A stretch of DNA of 64,000 bases from Gammaproteobacteria bacterium (GTDB lineage Bacteria > Pseudomonadota > Gammaproteobacteria > Diplorickettsiales > Diplorickettsiaceae), in contig VBOA01000010.1 in the NCBI GenBank assembly GCA_005877695.1, positions 74,983 to 138,982 of the forward strand, given 5' to 3'. Positions 39,372 to 49,879 of this stretch are shown here, piece by piece; within the stretch, counting starts at the first letter, position 1, and every line of letters begins with the position of its first letter. Under the pieces are notes generated by a model. It worked only from the letters and a program-made list of their open reading frames with translations, did not search any database and had not been told where the DNA came from. A program made the translations under genes and the position numbers.

Positions 39372-41348
39372 ATGATCGATAAAAGAAATCAATGGCTTTA
39401 TGTGATTGAAGTAATTTTATTATTTATTATTACTTCGGTAATCGCCGTATTTTATTTAAACCAATCAGGAATGGGATTATTTTTTAATTCAGATATCTTA
39501 GGCATCCCAAATATATTCAAAGATTTGGCGGGAGGAGGAAGCTTAAAAGATTGGGCCATTCCTAGTACCGCTATGTTTATTCCAGATTGGCTGGTTTTTT
39601 TTATAGGATTTAGTTTAAGTAAAAATATCTATTATCAGTTACTTATAATGGCGTGTTTAAATACGTTATTGTTATATTTAATGGTTAGGCTTATTTATAG
39701 CCTTTTTTTTCCTCAAAAATATGCATTTATTTTTTCATTAGCATCGCTTAGTATTTTTTTATTTTTTACGTTGAATAACCTGGAGCCTTTTATATTTTTA
39801 CTCGTACCTGCTCAACATGTAGGTGCGCTAACGATAGGTCTTTTCTATTTTTTTGTACAAATTAAACTGATCGATCAATTCAAAAACCCGAACAAACTTT
39901 ATTTTTGGCTATTATTAGCCCTTATTATTTGTTTAATCATGGGGCTATCTGATTTATTTTTTATTGTTCAATTTTCCTTACCTGTGTTATTAGCCTACCT
40001 AATTATGTTAATAAAGCGAGAAATAGGCGTAAGGAAAGTATTCATATTTTCATTTATACCATTATGCTTCTCAATGTTAGGTGCGTGGTTAATTCCTTTT
40101 GTTTTACAGCAAGGTAAAGTTTGGACTTATTTAAATCAACATTCTTTAAGTCAAGTCCCTTTTGATACAATCAAATATAATATTCATTTCATTATAAATA
40201 ATTTGAAATTGTTTCAACCTTATATACTGATCAATTTAGTTTATTTATTGTTTTATACGTTCATACTCTTTATTTTCTTTAGTGCAGTATTTGGATTTAA
40301 ATTCAAAAAAATTTTATTAAATAAAAAAAATATTTTCTTTACTTTATTTATTACACTCAGTTGTTTTTCAACTATTTTAGCCTTTCTATCCGTAAAAATA
40401 GATCCCACAATACGATATCTAGAACCTTTGTTTTTCTTTCCGATATTAACTTTCTTTTATATTGGATCATTTTTTAATTATTCAAAGTTATTAAAAGCTT
40501 TATTTGTTTTTGCTTTTTTTATACTATTATATTTCGTTTTAAGCAAAGCAAAGCTCTTTTATAATAATTTGTTTTCTATTAAAGGAAGTTATTATCCCTA
40601 TGAGTTATCTTGCATTGAAAAGGCTTTGCAAGATCATGATCATCATGGCATTGCCAATTATTGGATAGCGAGGCCTTTTTCGATGTTTAGCCAACAAGGC
40701 TTGGTTATAAATGAGTTTTTCGGGAATTTAACCCCTTTTAAGTGGAACACTAATGTCACAAAAGTAAGTAACTCGAATTCCTATACCTTTGTTATCCTGG
40801 ATAACGTGTCTAATGAAAAAAAATCCAATGAACTTGAATTTAACCAAGCTTATATTGAAAATATCAATGGTCCATCTGAACAAATTATTTTTTGTGGTAA
40901 TAAAAAACTATTAATTTATCCAAAAAATAGGCTTCGGGTAGCTGTTTTTGTCAAAAAAGGGGATCTATTTACCTGGCCAGCGTTTATCCTTCCTAGTGTA
41001 TTCCCTAATAGCGTAGATTTAAAACAACGCACAGCTAAAGTAGGGGATGGTCCTGGCTATGTTACTTTTGGTCCGTATACTACATTAACATCAGGAAAAT
41101 ATCGCGTTTCAATCTCATACTGGAGTGATGCTTCCAGTTCTAAAAAGATAGGACTCTGGGATATTTTATCTCACCCAACAGATAATGATATTACTATGGA
41201 TTTATTTGGAACTGATAATGAAGTAAGAACAATAGAAAGTATGTTTATCGTTCCCGCAAATCCTTCAGAAAATAACTATGAAATTAGAACCTTTACTTCA
41301 GGTGTTGCTAAACTTACGGTTAAGAATATTAAGCTTGTAAAATTGTAA
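39372..41348 (+). CDS. Large membrane protein with soluble C-terminal domain, GT-C-like (copy 2)
   Basis: This 658-residue paralogue of the preceding gene keeps the same topology and motifs: FNSDILGIPNIFKDL in the first loop, MFIPDWLVFFIGFSLSKNIY, an about 400-residue membrane part and a C-terminal beta-rich domain with FTWPAFILPSVFPNS and FGPYTTLTSGKYRVSISYWSD. The two copies have diverged considerably, suggesting different acceptors or sugars. A TTG at 39366 is in frame, but the ATG at 39372 with TAGGGA upstream is preferred. It converges on the long minus-strand glycosyltransferase gene with only 38 AT-rich bases between them. Confidence 0.78.
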   Translation: MIDKRNQWLYVIEVILLFIITSVIAVFYLNQSGMGLFFNSDILGIPNIFKDLAGGGSLKDWAIPSTAMFIPDWLVFFIGFSLSKNIYYQLLIMACLNTLLLYLMVRLIYSLFFPQKYAFIFSLASLSIFLFFTLNNLEPFIFLLVPAQHVGALTIGLFYFFVQIKLIDQFKNPNKLYFWLLLALIICLIMGLSDLFFIVQFSLPVLLAYLIMLIKREIGVRKVFIFSFIPLCFSMLGAWLIPFVLQQGKVWTYLNQHSLSQVPFDTIKYNIHFIINNLKLFQPYILINLVYLLFYTFILFIFFSAVFGFKFKKILLNKKNIFFTLFITLSCFSTILAFLSVKIDPTIRYLEPLFFFPILTFFYIGSFFNYSKLLKALFVFAFFILLYFVLSKAKLFYNNLFSIKGSYYPYELSCIEKALQDHDHHGIANYWIARPFSMFSQQGLVINEFFGNLTPFKWNTNVTKVSNSNSYTFVILDNVSNEKKSNELEFNQAYIENINGPSEQIIFCGNKKLLIYPKNRLRVAVFVKKGDLFTWPAFILPSVFPNSVDLKQRTAKVGDGPGYVTFGPYTTLTSGKYRVSISYWSDASSSKKIGLWDILSHPTDNDITMDLFGTDNEVRTIESMFIVPANPSENNYEIRTFTSGVAKLTVKNIKLVKL

Positions 41349-41386
41349 AACTTAATAAATTTTATTTTAATTATTTTAATTTTAAT

Positions 41387-44300
41387 TTACGCAAAACTGT
41401 TCAGATAATTTGTCATTAAGTTTAGATTGTTTAACATTTCTTTTTGATTAAAACCAGCAATCAGATTGAAATATTTATGAGTAGTGGTTACGTGTTCATG
41501 AGCAATATGATAGAAATTATCTATGGTTGTAAAATCTAAATAAGTACTGCCTTCAATGGCATAAATAAAAGGGAATAATTTGCAAAGTCGTTCTTGAAAC
41601 TCTGGTAAGCTTATACGATGAAAAACATTTAAACACCAATGATTCATTTCTAAAGAAACTATAGGTTTATATTTTTCTAAAATTTTTTTTGATCCTTCAA
41701 GAGCAAAGATTTCATAACCTTCTAAATCCATTTTAATAAAATCTAATTTATCGAAATTAAATTGGTAGAAGATTTCATCTAATGATTCTAGTCTAACATT
41801 CATACAAAAATGCTGTTTATCTGCTTCAAATTGATCGGCGATATAAGCACCCGCTAAAAAATCATTGGTAGCTCGCATTGCAATCTCCCCACTTTTATTG
41901 CCTACTGCAAAATTATGTAAATAAATATTTTTTTTATTCGCATTAGCAATATTTCTTTTGAGAAACTCAAAACTTGGGGGAAAAGGTTCAACCGCAGCAA
42001 TTTTCCCTTTAAAACAAACATCAGCTAAAGCTATAGCCGTTAAACCAATATTAGCGCCAAGATCTAATACACAAGAATCTTCACAACAAAAGCTTTTAAA
42101 AATAGAAAGTAAGGCAGAATCAAATTCTTGAGGTGCATTACGCAAATAGCGTATATCACCTTCAAATAAATAGTTTGTGTTATTTATGTTAATAGTTCTT
42201 TTTATTGAAGGTATTTGTTGCCCAGCAATCATTTCCGGACTCCATTCATTAGTCCATTGATCGAAACAAATAATATTCAATAATTTATCTGTTACTTCAC
42301 TCAAACTATCATGATCTAAAAAGCCAATTTTCAAAGATTTATCTCTTTCTATATAGCTTGAGTTAAGATAGTTTGTTAAAGAGCCAATATATTTCTTATT
42401 TAAACAAATACAAGCTTCTGCTATTTCAAATAGATAGCGTTCTACAGTAATATTATGATCAAAAATTAAGAGATATATTTTTATGCCCTTTATTTTCCAA
42501 GTATTGATAATTTTTAATAACTCATTAGGTTCATTAAGATTAGTTGGAAATAATACGAAAAAAATATCGCTTGGAAATATATCAATAGGCATATCGGTTA
42601 ATTGATTTTCTGATAAACCTAAAGTTGATGATGTAAAATGACGTGCATAAAAATATGTCTTTTTATCTTTATGATAATAAATAGGTTCTATTCTATGTTT
42701 TAAGGAGTCACTATTCATTAATTTCTTAAAAACTTCTTTATGAATATGAGTGCATTCTCTATTAGTATTTTCTATAAAGTTGCTTATATCAATAAGTATT
42801 TGCGGATTGCCTACATTTGAGCGGTTGGCAGCTATAATCTTAGAGACGTTTAATAGATCCTGTTGATGAATGAGATGAGTATTATTGATGACTAATTCAC
42901 TAAGAAGCGATGATTCGCTGGTGTTATTTTCATAATAAAATTCTTCAATGATACCATTGAATTGTTTGCCAATTTTGTCCGGTCTATGATTTTTATTAAT
43001 ATATTCCAAGGTTTTTTTGGAAATAGTATGACGTAAACTGACATCAGTATAAATTTTATTAATAGCATTAGTTAATGCTTGATCAGTAAAATCATCATTC
43101 AATTTTATGATCACATTATCAGGTAATTCTTTTATGCTACCATGAGAATTGGCTATAGTTGGTATACCGTAAGCTAAGCAAGTTAACAGGCAGCCAGACG
43201 TTTCACCTCTTGAATTGCTGCGTAATTGAACAGCAGTATCAGCCCCCAATAAAAAATCTTCAAATATATCTTTACTAGAAAAGCCTTTAAATTGTATCTT
43301 TTTACGTAGTTTATGAGTTTTGATAAGATTTAACAATGTTTCATAGTAACTTGGATAGGGTTCCTCACCAATTAAGATAAGATAGATATTTTCATTTTCT
43401 TTTAATATCTTTAAACAGCCGTTTATTAATCGATGATTAAGTTTATTAGGATGAAGATTCCCAAATGAACATATTAAAAAATCATTTTTAGTAAAACCTA
43501 ATTTTTCTTTAGCTTTATCTTTTTCTAGATTAGAAAATTGAGTCTTGGCATGCGAAAGATGAGGAATTAATTTTACTTTTTTAATTAAATTTGGACCATA
43601 CCATTTTTCGACTAAATCAATACTATATTGGGAATGAACAATAACGCCTAAGGCTTGTTTTAATACTGAAAGATTGCAAGGATAAGTATAATGGGTATTA
43701 ATTCGGCCATTTTTCTCCTGGTAGACTAACGCTTGGAATCCATGAGAATGATAAAGTGTTTGATTAAAAATGTAATTTTTATTCGGAAGAAAATCGTCCA
43801 TCCAATCTAACAGTCCACTTAGAAAAAAGTCATGTAATACCACTATACCTGGATAGATATTTAACAAATCAAACATATAGTGGTGTAGTGATGAATTTCC
43901 AAATTGGTATAAAATGATGTCAAATGTCTTGGCATGTTGAATGAACCAATTGATACTATGCATTTGAAAATTTGCATTTAACCATGCATCATCGACACTC
44001 AGTTGATCACTAATGAGTATAATGTCATAGAAACAGGCTAACTCTGGAATTAATCGCCCACTGTAGTCGGCTATACCTGATTTTTCTGCAGGTAAAGGTG
44101 ATATATAAGCCATTTTTTTTCTAATAGGCTTTACTACTTGTTTTTTAAGCTTTTTAGCCTCATACAACTGTTCGAAAGCACTTAAGGCTTTTTTTGCGGT
44201 ATTTTCCCAAGTGAATTTTTTTATTTGCGTTTGTCCATGTTGTTTTAGATAGTTTCTAAAGTTTTCATCGGTTAAAGCTTCTAGCATTTTACTTATTAGT

Positions 44301-45370
44301 GAACTTGAATCTTTTGGATCAAATAAGGCTTCTTGGCAGCCGGTGACTTCAGGTACGCTGGTCATATTAGAGCTTATGACGGGTGCTCCACAGGCCATGG
44401 CTTCTAATATCGGTAAACCAAATCCTTCATGGAAGGAGGGAAACACAAACAGACTGCAAGTATTATAGAGTATTATTAATGTTTCTTCGGGTACATAACG
44501 TATTAATATCAGCTCATCCGCATCGAGATTAAAACGCGTTTTAAAAAAATTTGAAAAATGAAGGATAGCTTCATCATTAATGGTGACTATGATCACTAAT
44601 TGAAATTTTCTTCGTATAGGTAAAAGAGAAAAAGCCTCAACGAGGCCGTTGACATTCTTACGATAATCAATACCTCCTATATAAAAAATAAAATCTCGCG
44701 TTATTCCATAAGTTTCTTTAACTTTTTTAAATTTTTTATCTTCAATATCAATTATTTTAAATTTTGGGTCTAGACCCGCAGAGCAATTAACAATATTTTC
44801 TTTTGGAAATGCCAGATAGTTACTGGCTTCTTGTGATGCAGATTCTGAAAGTGTGATTAATAGATCGCTTTTTTTTAAATATTGCATTTTTTGAAAAAAA
44901 AAATGCGGTGCAGAAAATCCTTTTATGTACAAATCTGGATAAATAAATGGTATCAGATCATATAAAGTGGCTACTGTTAAATGGTTGGATTGAAGCTCAC
45001 CTATAGATACCGGCACATCATCTATCCAGCCTTCGAATACACTCGATACATAAACAATATCTGGGGATAAATTATTTATAAAGTGCTCGCGTATTTTCTC
45101 GGCGGCTTTTATTCGCCAACTATTTTTATAATCATGACCGGATATTTTTTGGGGAACGTCAAATAATTTAATTCGGTCTTGCGGGACTAAACTATCAAAG
45201 GAGCTTTGTATTATATCAATTTGATCAGGTAAATTTGTGTTTAATAATACATAAATTTCATGATGCTTTGCTTGTCTAGCCAACTCTTGGCTGAGAGAAA
45301 GACTATAGCGACCGATTCCCCGGTTGCAACTGATGCCTTGTAGGCTTTGTAGATCGATAACAATTTTCAT
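41387..45370 (-). CDS. Multidomain O-chain enzyme: GT4, GT4, partial GT4, FkbM methyltransferase
   Basis: The 1327-residue protein combines several enzymes. Residues 1-410 are a GT4 mannosyltransferase-like domain (GISCNRGIGRYSLSLSQEL; HEGFGLPILEAMACGAPVI near 317). Residues 420-820 are a second GT4 domain (AYISPLPAEKSGIADYSG; GETSGCLLTCLAYGIPTIA near 720). About 850-1040 begins like another GT4 (NPQILIDISNFIENTNRECT) but lacks the donor-binding half. Residues 1085-1320 are an FkbM-type SAM methyltransferase (CVLDLGANIGLTAIA; DFIKMDLEGYEIFALEGS). Twin GT4 domains recall WbdA-type polymerases that make alternating mannan linkages. The attached methyltransferase could modify or cap the chain. 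This combination is unusual. Confidence 0.88.
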   Translation of the reverse strand: MKIVIDLQSLQGISCNRGIGRYSLSLSQELARQAKHHEIYVLLNTNLPDQIDIIQSSFDSLVPQDRIKLFDVPQKISGHDYKNSWRIKAAEKIREHFINNLSPDIVYVSSVFEGWIDDVPVSIGELQSNHLTVATLYDLIPFIYPDLYIKGFSAPHFFFQKMQYLKKSDLLITLSESASQEASNYLAFPKENIVNCSAGLDPKFKIIDIEDKKFKKVKETYGITRDFIFYIGGIDYRKNVNGLVEAFSLLPIRRKFQLVIIVTINDEAILHFSNFFKTRFNLDADELILIRYVPEETLIILYNTCSLFVFPSFHEGFGLPILEAMACGAPVISSNMTSVPEVTGCQEALFDPKDSSSLISKMLEALTDENFRNYLKQHGQTQIKKFTWENTAKKALSAFEQLYEAKKLKKQVVKPIRKKMAYISPLPAEKSGIADYSGRLIPELACFYDIILISDQLSVDDAWLNANFQMHSINWFIQHAKTFDIILYQFGNSSLHHYMFDLLNIYPGIVVLHDFFLSGLLDWMDDFLPNKNYIFNQTLYHSHGFQALVYQEKNGRINTHYTYPCNLSVLKQALGVIVHSQYSIDLVEKWYGPNLIKKVKLIPHLSHAKTQFSNLEKDKAKEKLGFTKNDFLICSFGNLHPNKLNHRLINGCLKILKENENIYLILIGEEPYPSYYETLLNLIKTHKLRKKIQFKGFSSKDIFEDFLLGADTAVQLRSNSRGETSGCLLTCLAYGIPTIANSHGSIKELPDNVIIKLNDDFTDQALTNAINKIYTDVSLRHTISKKTLEYINKNHRPDKIGKQFNGIIEEFYYENNTSESSLLSELVINNTHLIHQQDLLNVSKIIAANRSNVGNPQILIDISNFIENTNRECTHIHKEVFKKLMNSDSLKHRIEPIYYHKDKKTYFYARHFTSSTLGLSENQLTDMPIDIFPSDIFFVLFPTNLNEPNELLKIINTWKIKGIKIYLLIFDHNITVERYLFEIAEACICLNKKYIGSLTNYLNSSYIERDKSLKIGFLDHDSLSEVTDKLLNIICFDQWTNEWSPEMIAGQQIPSIKRTININNTNYLFEGDIRYLRNAPQEFDSALLSIFKSFCCEDSCVLDLGANIGLTAIALADVCFKGKIAAVEPFPPSFEFLKRNIANANKKNIYLHNFAVGNKSGEIAMRATNDFLAGAYIADQFEADKQHFCMNVRLESLDEIFYQFNFDKLDFIKMDLEGYEIFALEGSKKILEKYKPIVSLEMNHWCLNVFHRISLPEFQERLCKLFPFIYAIEGSTYLDFTTIDNFYHIAHEHVTTTHKYFNLIAGFNQKEMLNNLNLMTNYLNSFA

Positions 45371-45385
45371 ATAAAATCTGAAAAA

Positions 45386-45997
45386 TTAACTTTCATAATA
45401 CTCAATGGTTTTCTTTAATTTTTTATAAATTTCTAGGCTAGCTAATGACAATTCGACGTTTTTATTATTTTCTGAATAAAAGGTATTTGGGGAAGGAGGA
45501 TTGGTATTGTCATTGACTAATTGTTTAAATCTTATTTGTAAATGGGGCGTATCCTTTAATTGTTGTAAAATTATTAGACGCCAGTTTTTTTTAGTTAAAA
45601 TTAACTTTAAAAAAGGCAAGCAGAAATTCTTTATTAATAGAGGTAGAATATATTCCAAGTACACATTTTTATCAGGTGTTTTTATATCTTTTAACCAATT
45701 AAAAATAAATTTAATAAGTTTTGATATTTTTGGATAAAATATTAATTTTGCTTTAATTGTTATTTTTAGTTGTTTAGGTATTAATTTAATAATAAACTGA
45801 CAGGGAAAAACTTTTCTAACTATTTTAAATATATAGACTAGTAATAGTCTTAAGCTATATTTTAAAATTATTGATAGTTTTTTAATAAATTTTAGAGAAA
45901 AAAATCTAAATTTTTTTATAAGATATTTTTTATGATGGTTAAGATTGATCATATCTTCTGAGTTTAAGTTTATATGAAAATAATTAACGTTAATCAT
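45386..45997 (-). CDS. Unknown basic protein in O-antigen operon
   Basis: Not recognised. The 203-residue product is very Lys/Ile/Leu/Phe-rich and strongly basic. Hydrophobic-basic helices cover residues 25-150 (FSLKFIKKLSIILKYSLRLL), probably membrane-associated rather than spanning. It ends in a helical tail, LSLASLEIYKKLKKTIEYY. It stops 15 bases before the large GT4-GT4-FkbM gene starts and begins 28 bases after gmd ends, so it sits inside a minus-strand operon, the main support for it being real. An internal Met at residue 16 could also be the start. The base composition is even more AT-rich than its neighbours. Confidence 0.55.
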   Translation of the reverse strand: MINVNYFHINLNSEDMINLNHHKKYLIKKFRFFSLKFIKKLSIILKYSLRLLLVYIFKIVRKVFPCQFIIKLIPKQLKITIKAKLIFYPKISKLIKFIFNWLKDIKTPDKNVYLEYILPLLIKNFCLPFLKLILTKKNWRLIILQQLKDTPHLQIRFKQLVNDNTNPPSPNTFYSENNKNVELSLASLEIYKKLKKTIEYYES

Positions 45998-46024
45998 ATT
46001 TTATTTTTTTAGTTCGGTAGATAT

Positions 46025-47047
<1,023 letters not shown>

Positions 47048-47078
47048 CTATTACATGGACTTTTAGAAAGTTATTTTA

Positions 47079-48224
47079 GTGAATATTATTTTAAATGGAC
47101 AAACTTTACAGTACCCTTTAACTGGGATAGGTTGGTATACTTGGTACTTATTACAAGGCTTGCAAACCCATCCTTTAATTAACCAGTTAATATGCATACC
47201 CTCTATAAAACTTGATAATAAGAGGAGTAAGTTAGCCCATAACTTTTTGCAATCCAATTTTAAAAAAATAATCAAATCGCTACCAGGTAGCTATATCGCA
47301 TTAAATAATTGTCGTAATCGCTTATTCCGGAAAAGATCGCAATTATTGCGAGACAGAAATTTTATCTATCATGAACCGGCTTATATTATTCGACCGTATG
47401 CAGGGTCCACAGTTTGTACTGTGCATGATTTATCCCATATTTATTATCCGGAGTGTCATCCCAAAGAAAGAGTCAAGTTTTTATTGCGTTACTTACCACA
47501 GAGTATTGAAAAGGTCGATCATATCATTGCAGTTTCTGAGTTTACTCGGGCAGAGGTTATTAATACCTTCAATATATCGCCAGCAAAAATAACGCGTATT
47601 TATCATGGTATTTCAAAGTTATATAGGCCACGGCAGTTTGATGAAATAAAAGCAGTACTTTGTCGATTGGGTTTATTAGGAAAGAACTATCTGCTCAGCG
47701 TTGGGACATTGGAGCCCAGAAAAAATTTAGAACGCTTAATTCTTGCTTTTAAGCAACTATCCGAACAGCAACGAAATCGTCACCCTTTAGTTTTAGTGGG
47801 TGTTAAGGGTTGGAATCACTCCCGCTTAGAACAATTGATTAAGCCACTTTTGCAAAAGAAACAACTCCATTATTTAGGTTATGTTTCTGAGCTTGATTTA
47901 GCTTATTTATATTCAGGAGCTTTTGCGTTTGTTTATTTATCGATATATGAAGGTTTTGGCTTACCTTTATTGGAAGCTATGGCAAGTGGTGTTCCTATAC
48001 TGACTGCTAACGGGTCTTCTCTCTTAGAAGTCGTGGAAAATGCGGCGCTATTAGTTAATCCTTTTGATATAGATGCAATAGTTGCAAAACTGTGCCAATT
48101 GTTAGGTAATGAAGAATTACGAGTTAGGCTTAAGCAACGAGGACTGATACAAGCGGAAAAATTTTCTTGGAAAGTCTGTATTGAAAATATCATTAATGTT
48201 TATCGGAAGCTTGCAAGTGCCTAG
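47079..48224 (+). CDS. Glycosyltransferase family 4 (mannosyltransferase-like)
   Basis: The 381-residue soluble GT-B enzyme begins at GTG (MNIILNGQTL), with AGAAAG about ten bases upstream. The acceptor-side loop is YPLTGIGWYTWYLLQGL; the donor domain has VGTLEPRKNLERLILAF near residue 205 and the GT4 Glu-x7-Glu motif in YEGFGLPLLEAMASGVPIL near 288. Such enzymes transfer mannose or related sugars from GDP-sugars onto lipid-linked O-chain. It diverges from gmd, with which it shares a compact control region, consistent with use of a GDP-linked sugar. Confidence 0.88.
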   Translation: MNIILNGQTLQYPLTGIGWYTWYLLQGLQTHPLINQLICIPSIKLDNKRSKLAHNFLQSNFKKIIKSLPGSYIALNNCRNRLFRKRSQLLRDRNFIYHEPAYIIRPYAGSTVCTVHDLSHIYYPECHPKERVKFLLRYLPQSIEKVDHIIAVSEFTRAEVINTFNISPAKITRIYHGISKLYRPRQFDEIKAVLCRLGLLGKNYLLSVGTLEPRKNLERLILAFKQLSEQQRNRHPLVLVGVKGWNHSRLEQLIKPLLQKKQLHYLGYVSELDLAYLYSGAFAFVYLSIYEGFGLPLLEAMASGVPILTANGSSLLEVVENAALLVNPFDIDAIVAKLCQLLGNEELRVRLKQRGLIQAEKFSWKVCIENIINVYRKLASA

Positions 48225-48654
48225 TTAAAAAATATAGGGATAGGTTCAACCGTTAAAAATTGTACGTTATCGACAATCTTAATCGTTAAACTTGTATTTA
48301 GAAAGTAAAAATTGTAGGATTCCTATGTGTTGTGTAATCACCATCCTTTTTGTTTACATAGCGGAATGTTCTGCTACTTTATTTTTTCAGACTTAGAGTA
48401 AATGGATAGAAAGCAACGGACTATAAATTTTTTTCTTGCCAAATTTAATATTTTTTTCCTAATCGATGTTTCTATCAGTTTTTTTATAGAATTATACTAA
48501 TAAAATTTAGATACTAAGCTCCTATAGGTTGAAAAATAAATTTTCAACGTGTAATTGAATATGCAATATAAAAGATAAAGATATTATAGCAAGTTTAAGC
48601 TTAAAAGATTTTTTATTTTACAACTTTTAGCAATATATCAGGAGATTGAAATTT
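48225..48654. other. Gene-free stretch before the C-methyltransferase gene
   Basis: These 430 AT-rich bases separate two O-antigen genes on the same strand. The only structure noticed is a weak hairpin at 48251-48285 (CGTTAA and ATTGT pairing with ACAAT and TTAA-T-CG) without a T-run, so no proper terminator. A promoter for the next gene probably lies here, but no convincing hexamer pair could be chosen. No coding remnant was recognised. Confidence 0.5.
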
Positions 48655-49878
48655 ATGTTAGTTGAAATTAATAGTTGTGAAATATGTGATAATAAAAACC
48701 TTTTCTCTATTCTTAACTTAGGTTTACATCCGATGTGTGATGATCTCGTTCCTTTAGGAGACCTACGTATCTGTAAAGAATATCCGATTGAAATTTTGTT
48801 TTGTGAAAAGTGTGTTACCGCACATCAACGATTTCAGGTTTCAAAAACAGAGCTATTCCCACAAAATTACCATTATCGATCTCGCCATACTGCCGATGTC
48901 TTAAATGGTATGCGACAAATTGTTGAATTTTGCGATGAACATTATGGTGATTTAACGGATAAAAAAATTTTGGATATCGGCTGTAATGATGGCAGTCTTT
49001 TAAATTTTTTTCGAGAAAAGAATGCTAAGACTTTCGGAATTGAGCCTACCGATGCCTTTAAGGAATCTCAAAAGGCGGGTCATGAAGTGATGAACGATTT
49101 TTTTAATGAAGATATTGCAGTTAAATTTGTAACAAAATATGGACAACCTGATCTCATAACGTTTACCAATGTTTTTGCACATATTGAAAATTTAAAAAAG
49201 GTTTTGCAAGCACTAAAAATACTTATTAATGATAAAACGGTTATTATTATTGAGAATCATTACTTAGGTGCTATCATTGAAAAATTTCAATTTGATACGT
49301 TTTATCATGAGCATCCACGAACTTATAGTTGTACTTCTTTTACACATATAGCGGCCACATTAGATCTTAATCTGAGTGATGTTATATTTCCATCACGTTA
49401 TAACGGAAATATCCGGGTTGTTTATTTACCAAGGCAAGTGGGTGAACAGCACAACAGTAAATTATTAGGAATTATTGAAAAAGAAAAATCTTTTTTCCAA
49501 AAATTTAAAGCAATGGCCAAAAAAATTGATCCGTGGTGCAAGGATAAACGCGCGAATATAGAGCAACTTGTGAGTGAGCATGGAAGATTATCAGCCAAGG
49601 CATTTCCCGGCCGCGCTGCTATTCTCGTTAAAATGCTAAAGCTTGATAGTGATTTAATTTCAGCAACTTATGAAAAATCGCAATCTAGTAAAATTAATCA
49701 TTATATTCCAGGAACGCAAATACCCATTTTATCCGATGATAAATTTGATTTCATAAAGAATACGGCGCCTTTGCTCAATCTTGCATGGCATATCCCAACC
49801 GAGATTAAATCTTATCTAGAAGAGCGGGGTTATTATGGCCCTATCATCAATATCATTTCAGAAAAAGACCTAACTTGA
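48655..49878 (+). CDS. Sugar C-methyltransferase (TylCIII/NovU-type)
   Basis: This 407-residue SAM enzyme has the three-part layout of nucleotide-sugar C3-methyltransferases. An N-terminal zinc-binding domain carries CEICDNK and FCEKC. The central methyltransferase has KILDIGCNDGSLLNFFREKN near residue 104. The C-terminal domain includes HYLGAIIEKFQFDTFYHEHP. Such enzymes methylate C3 of 4-keto-6-deoxysugars to give branched sugars such as virenose. A TTG at 48646 is in frame, but AGGAGA lies nine bases before the ATG at 48655, which is chosen. It is followed one base later by an oxidoreductase gene, plausibly the 4-keto reductase. Confidence 0.88.
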   Translation: MLVEINSCEICDNKNLFSILNLGLHPMCDDLVPLGDLRICKEYPIEILFCEKCVTAHQRFQVSKTELFPQNYHYRSRHTADVLNGMRQIVEFCDEHYGDLTDKKILDIGCNDGSLLNFFREKNAKTFGIEPTDAFKESQKAGHEVMNDFFNEDIAVKFVTKYGQPDLITFTNVFAHIENLKKVLQALKILINDKTVIIIENHYLGAIIEKFQFDTFYHEHPRTYSCTSFTHIAATLDLNLSDVIFPSRYNGNIRVVYLPRQVGEQHNSKLLGIIEKEKSFFQKFKAMAKKIDPWCKDKRANIEQLVSEHGRLSAKAFPGRAAILVKMLKLDSDLISATYEKSQSSKINHYIPGTQIPILSDDKFDFIKNTAPLLNLAWHIPTEIKSYLEERGYYGPIINIISEKDLT

Positions 49879-49879
49879 T

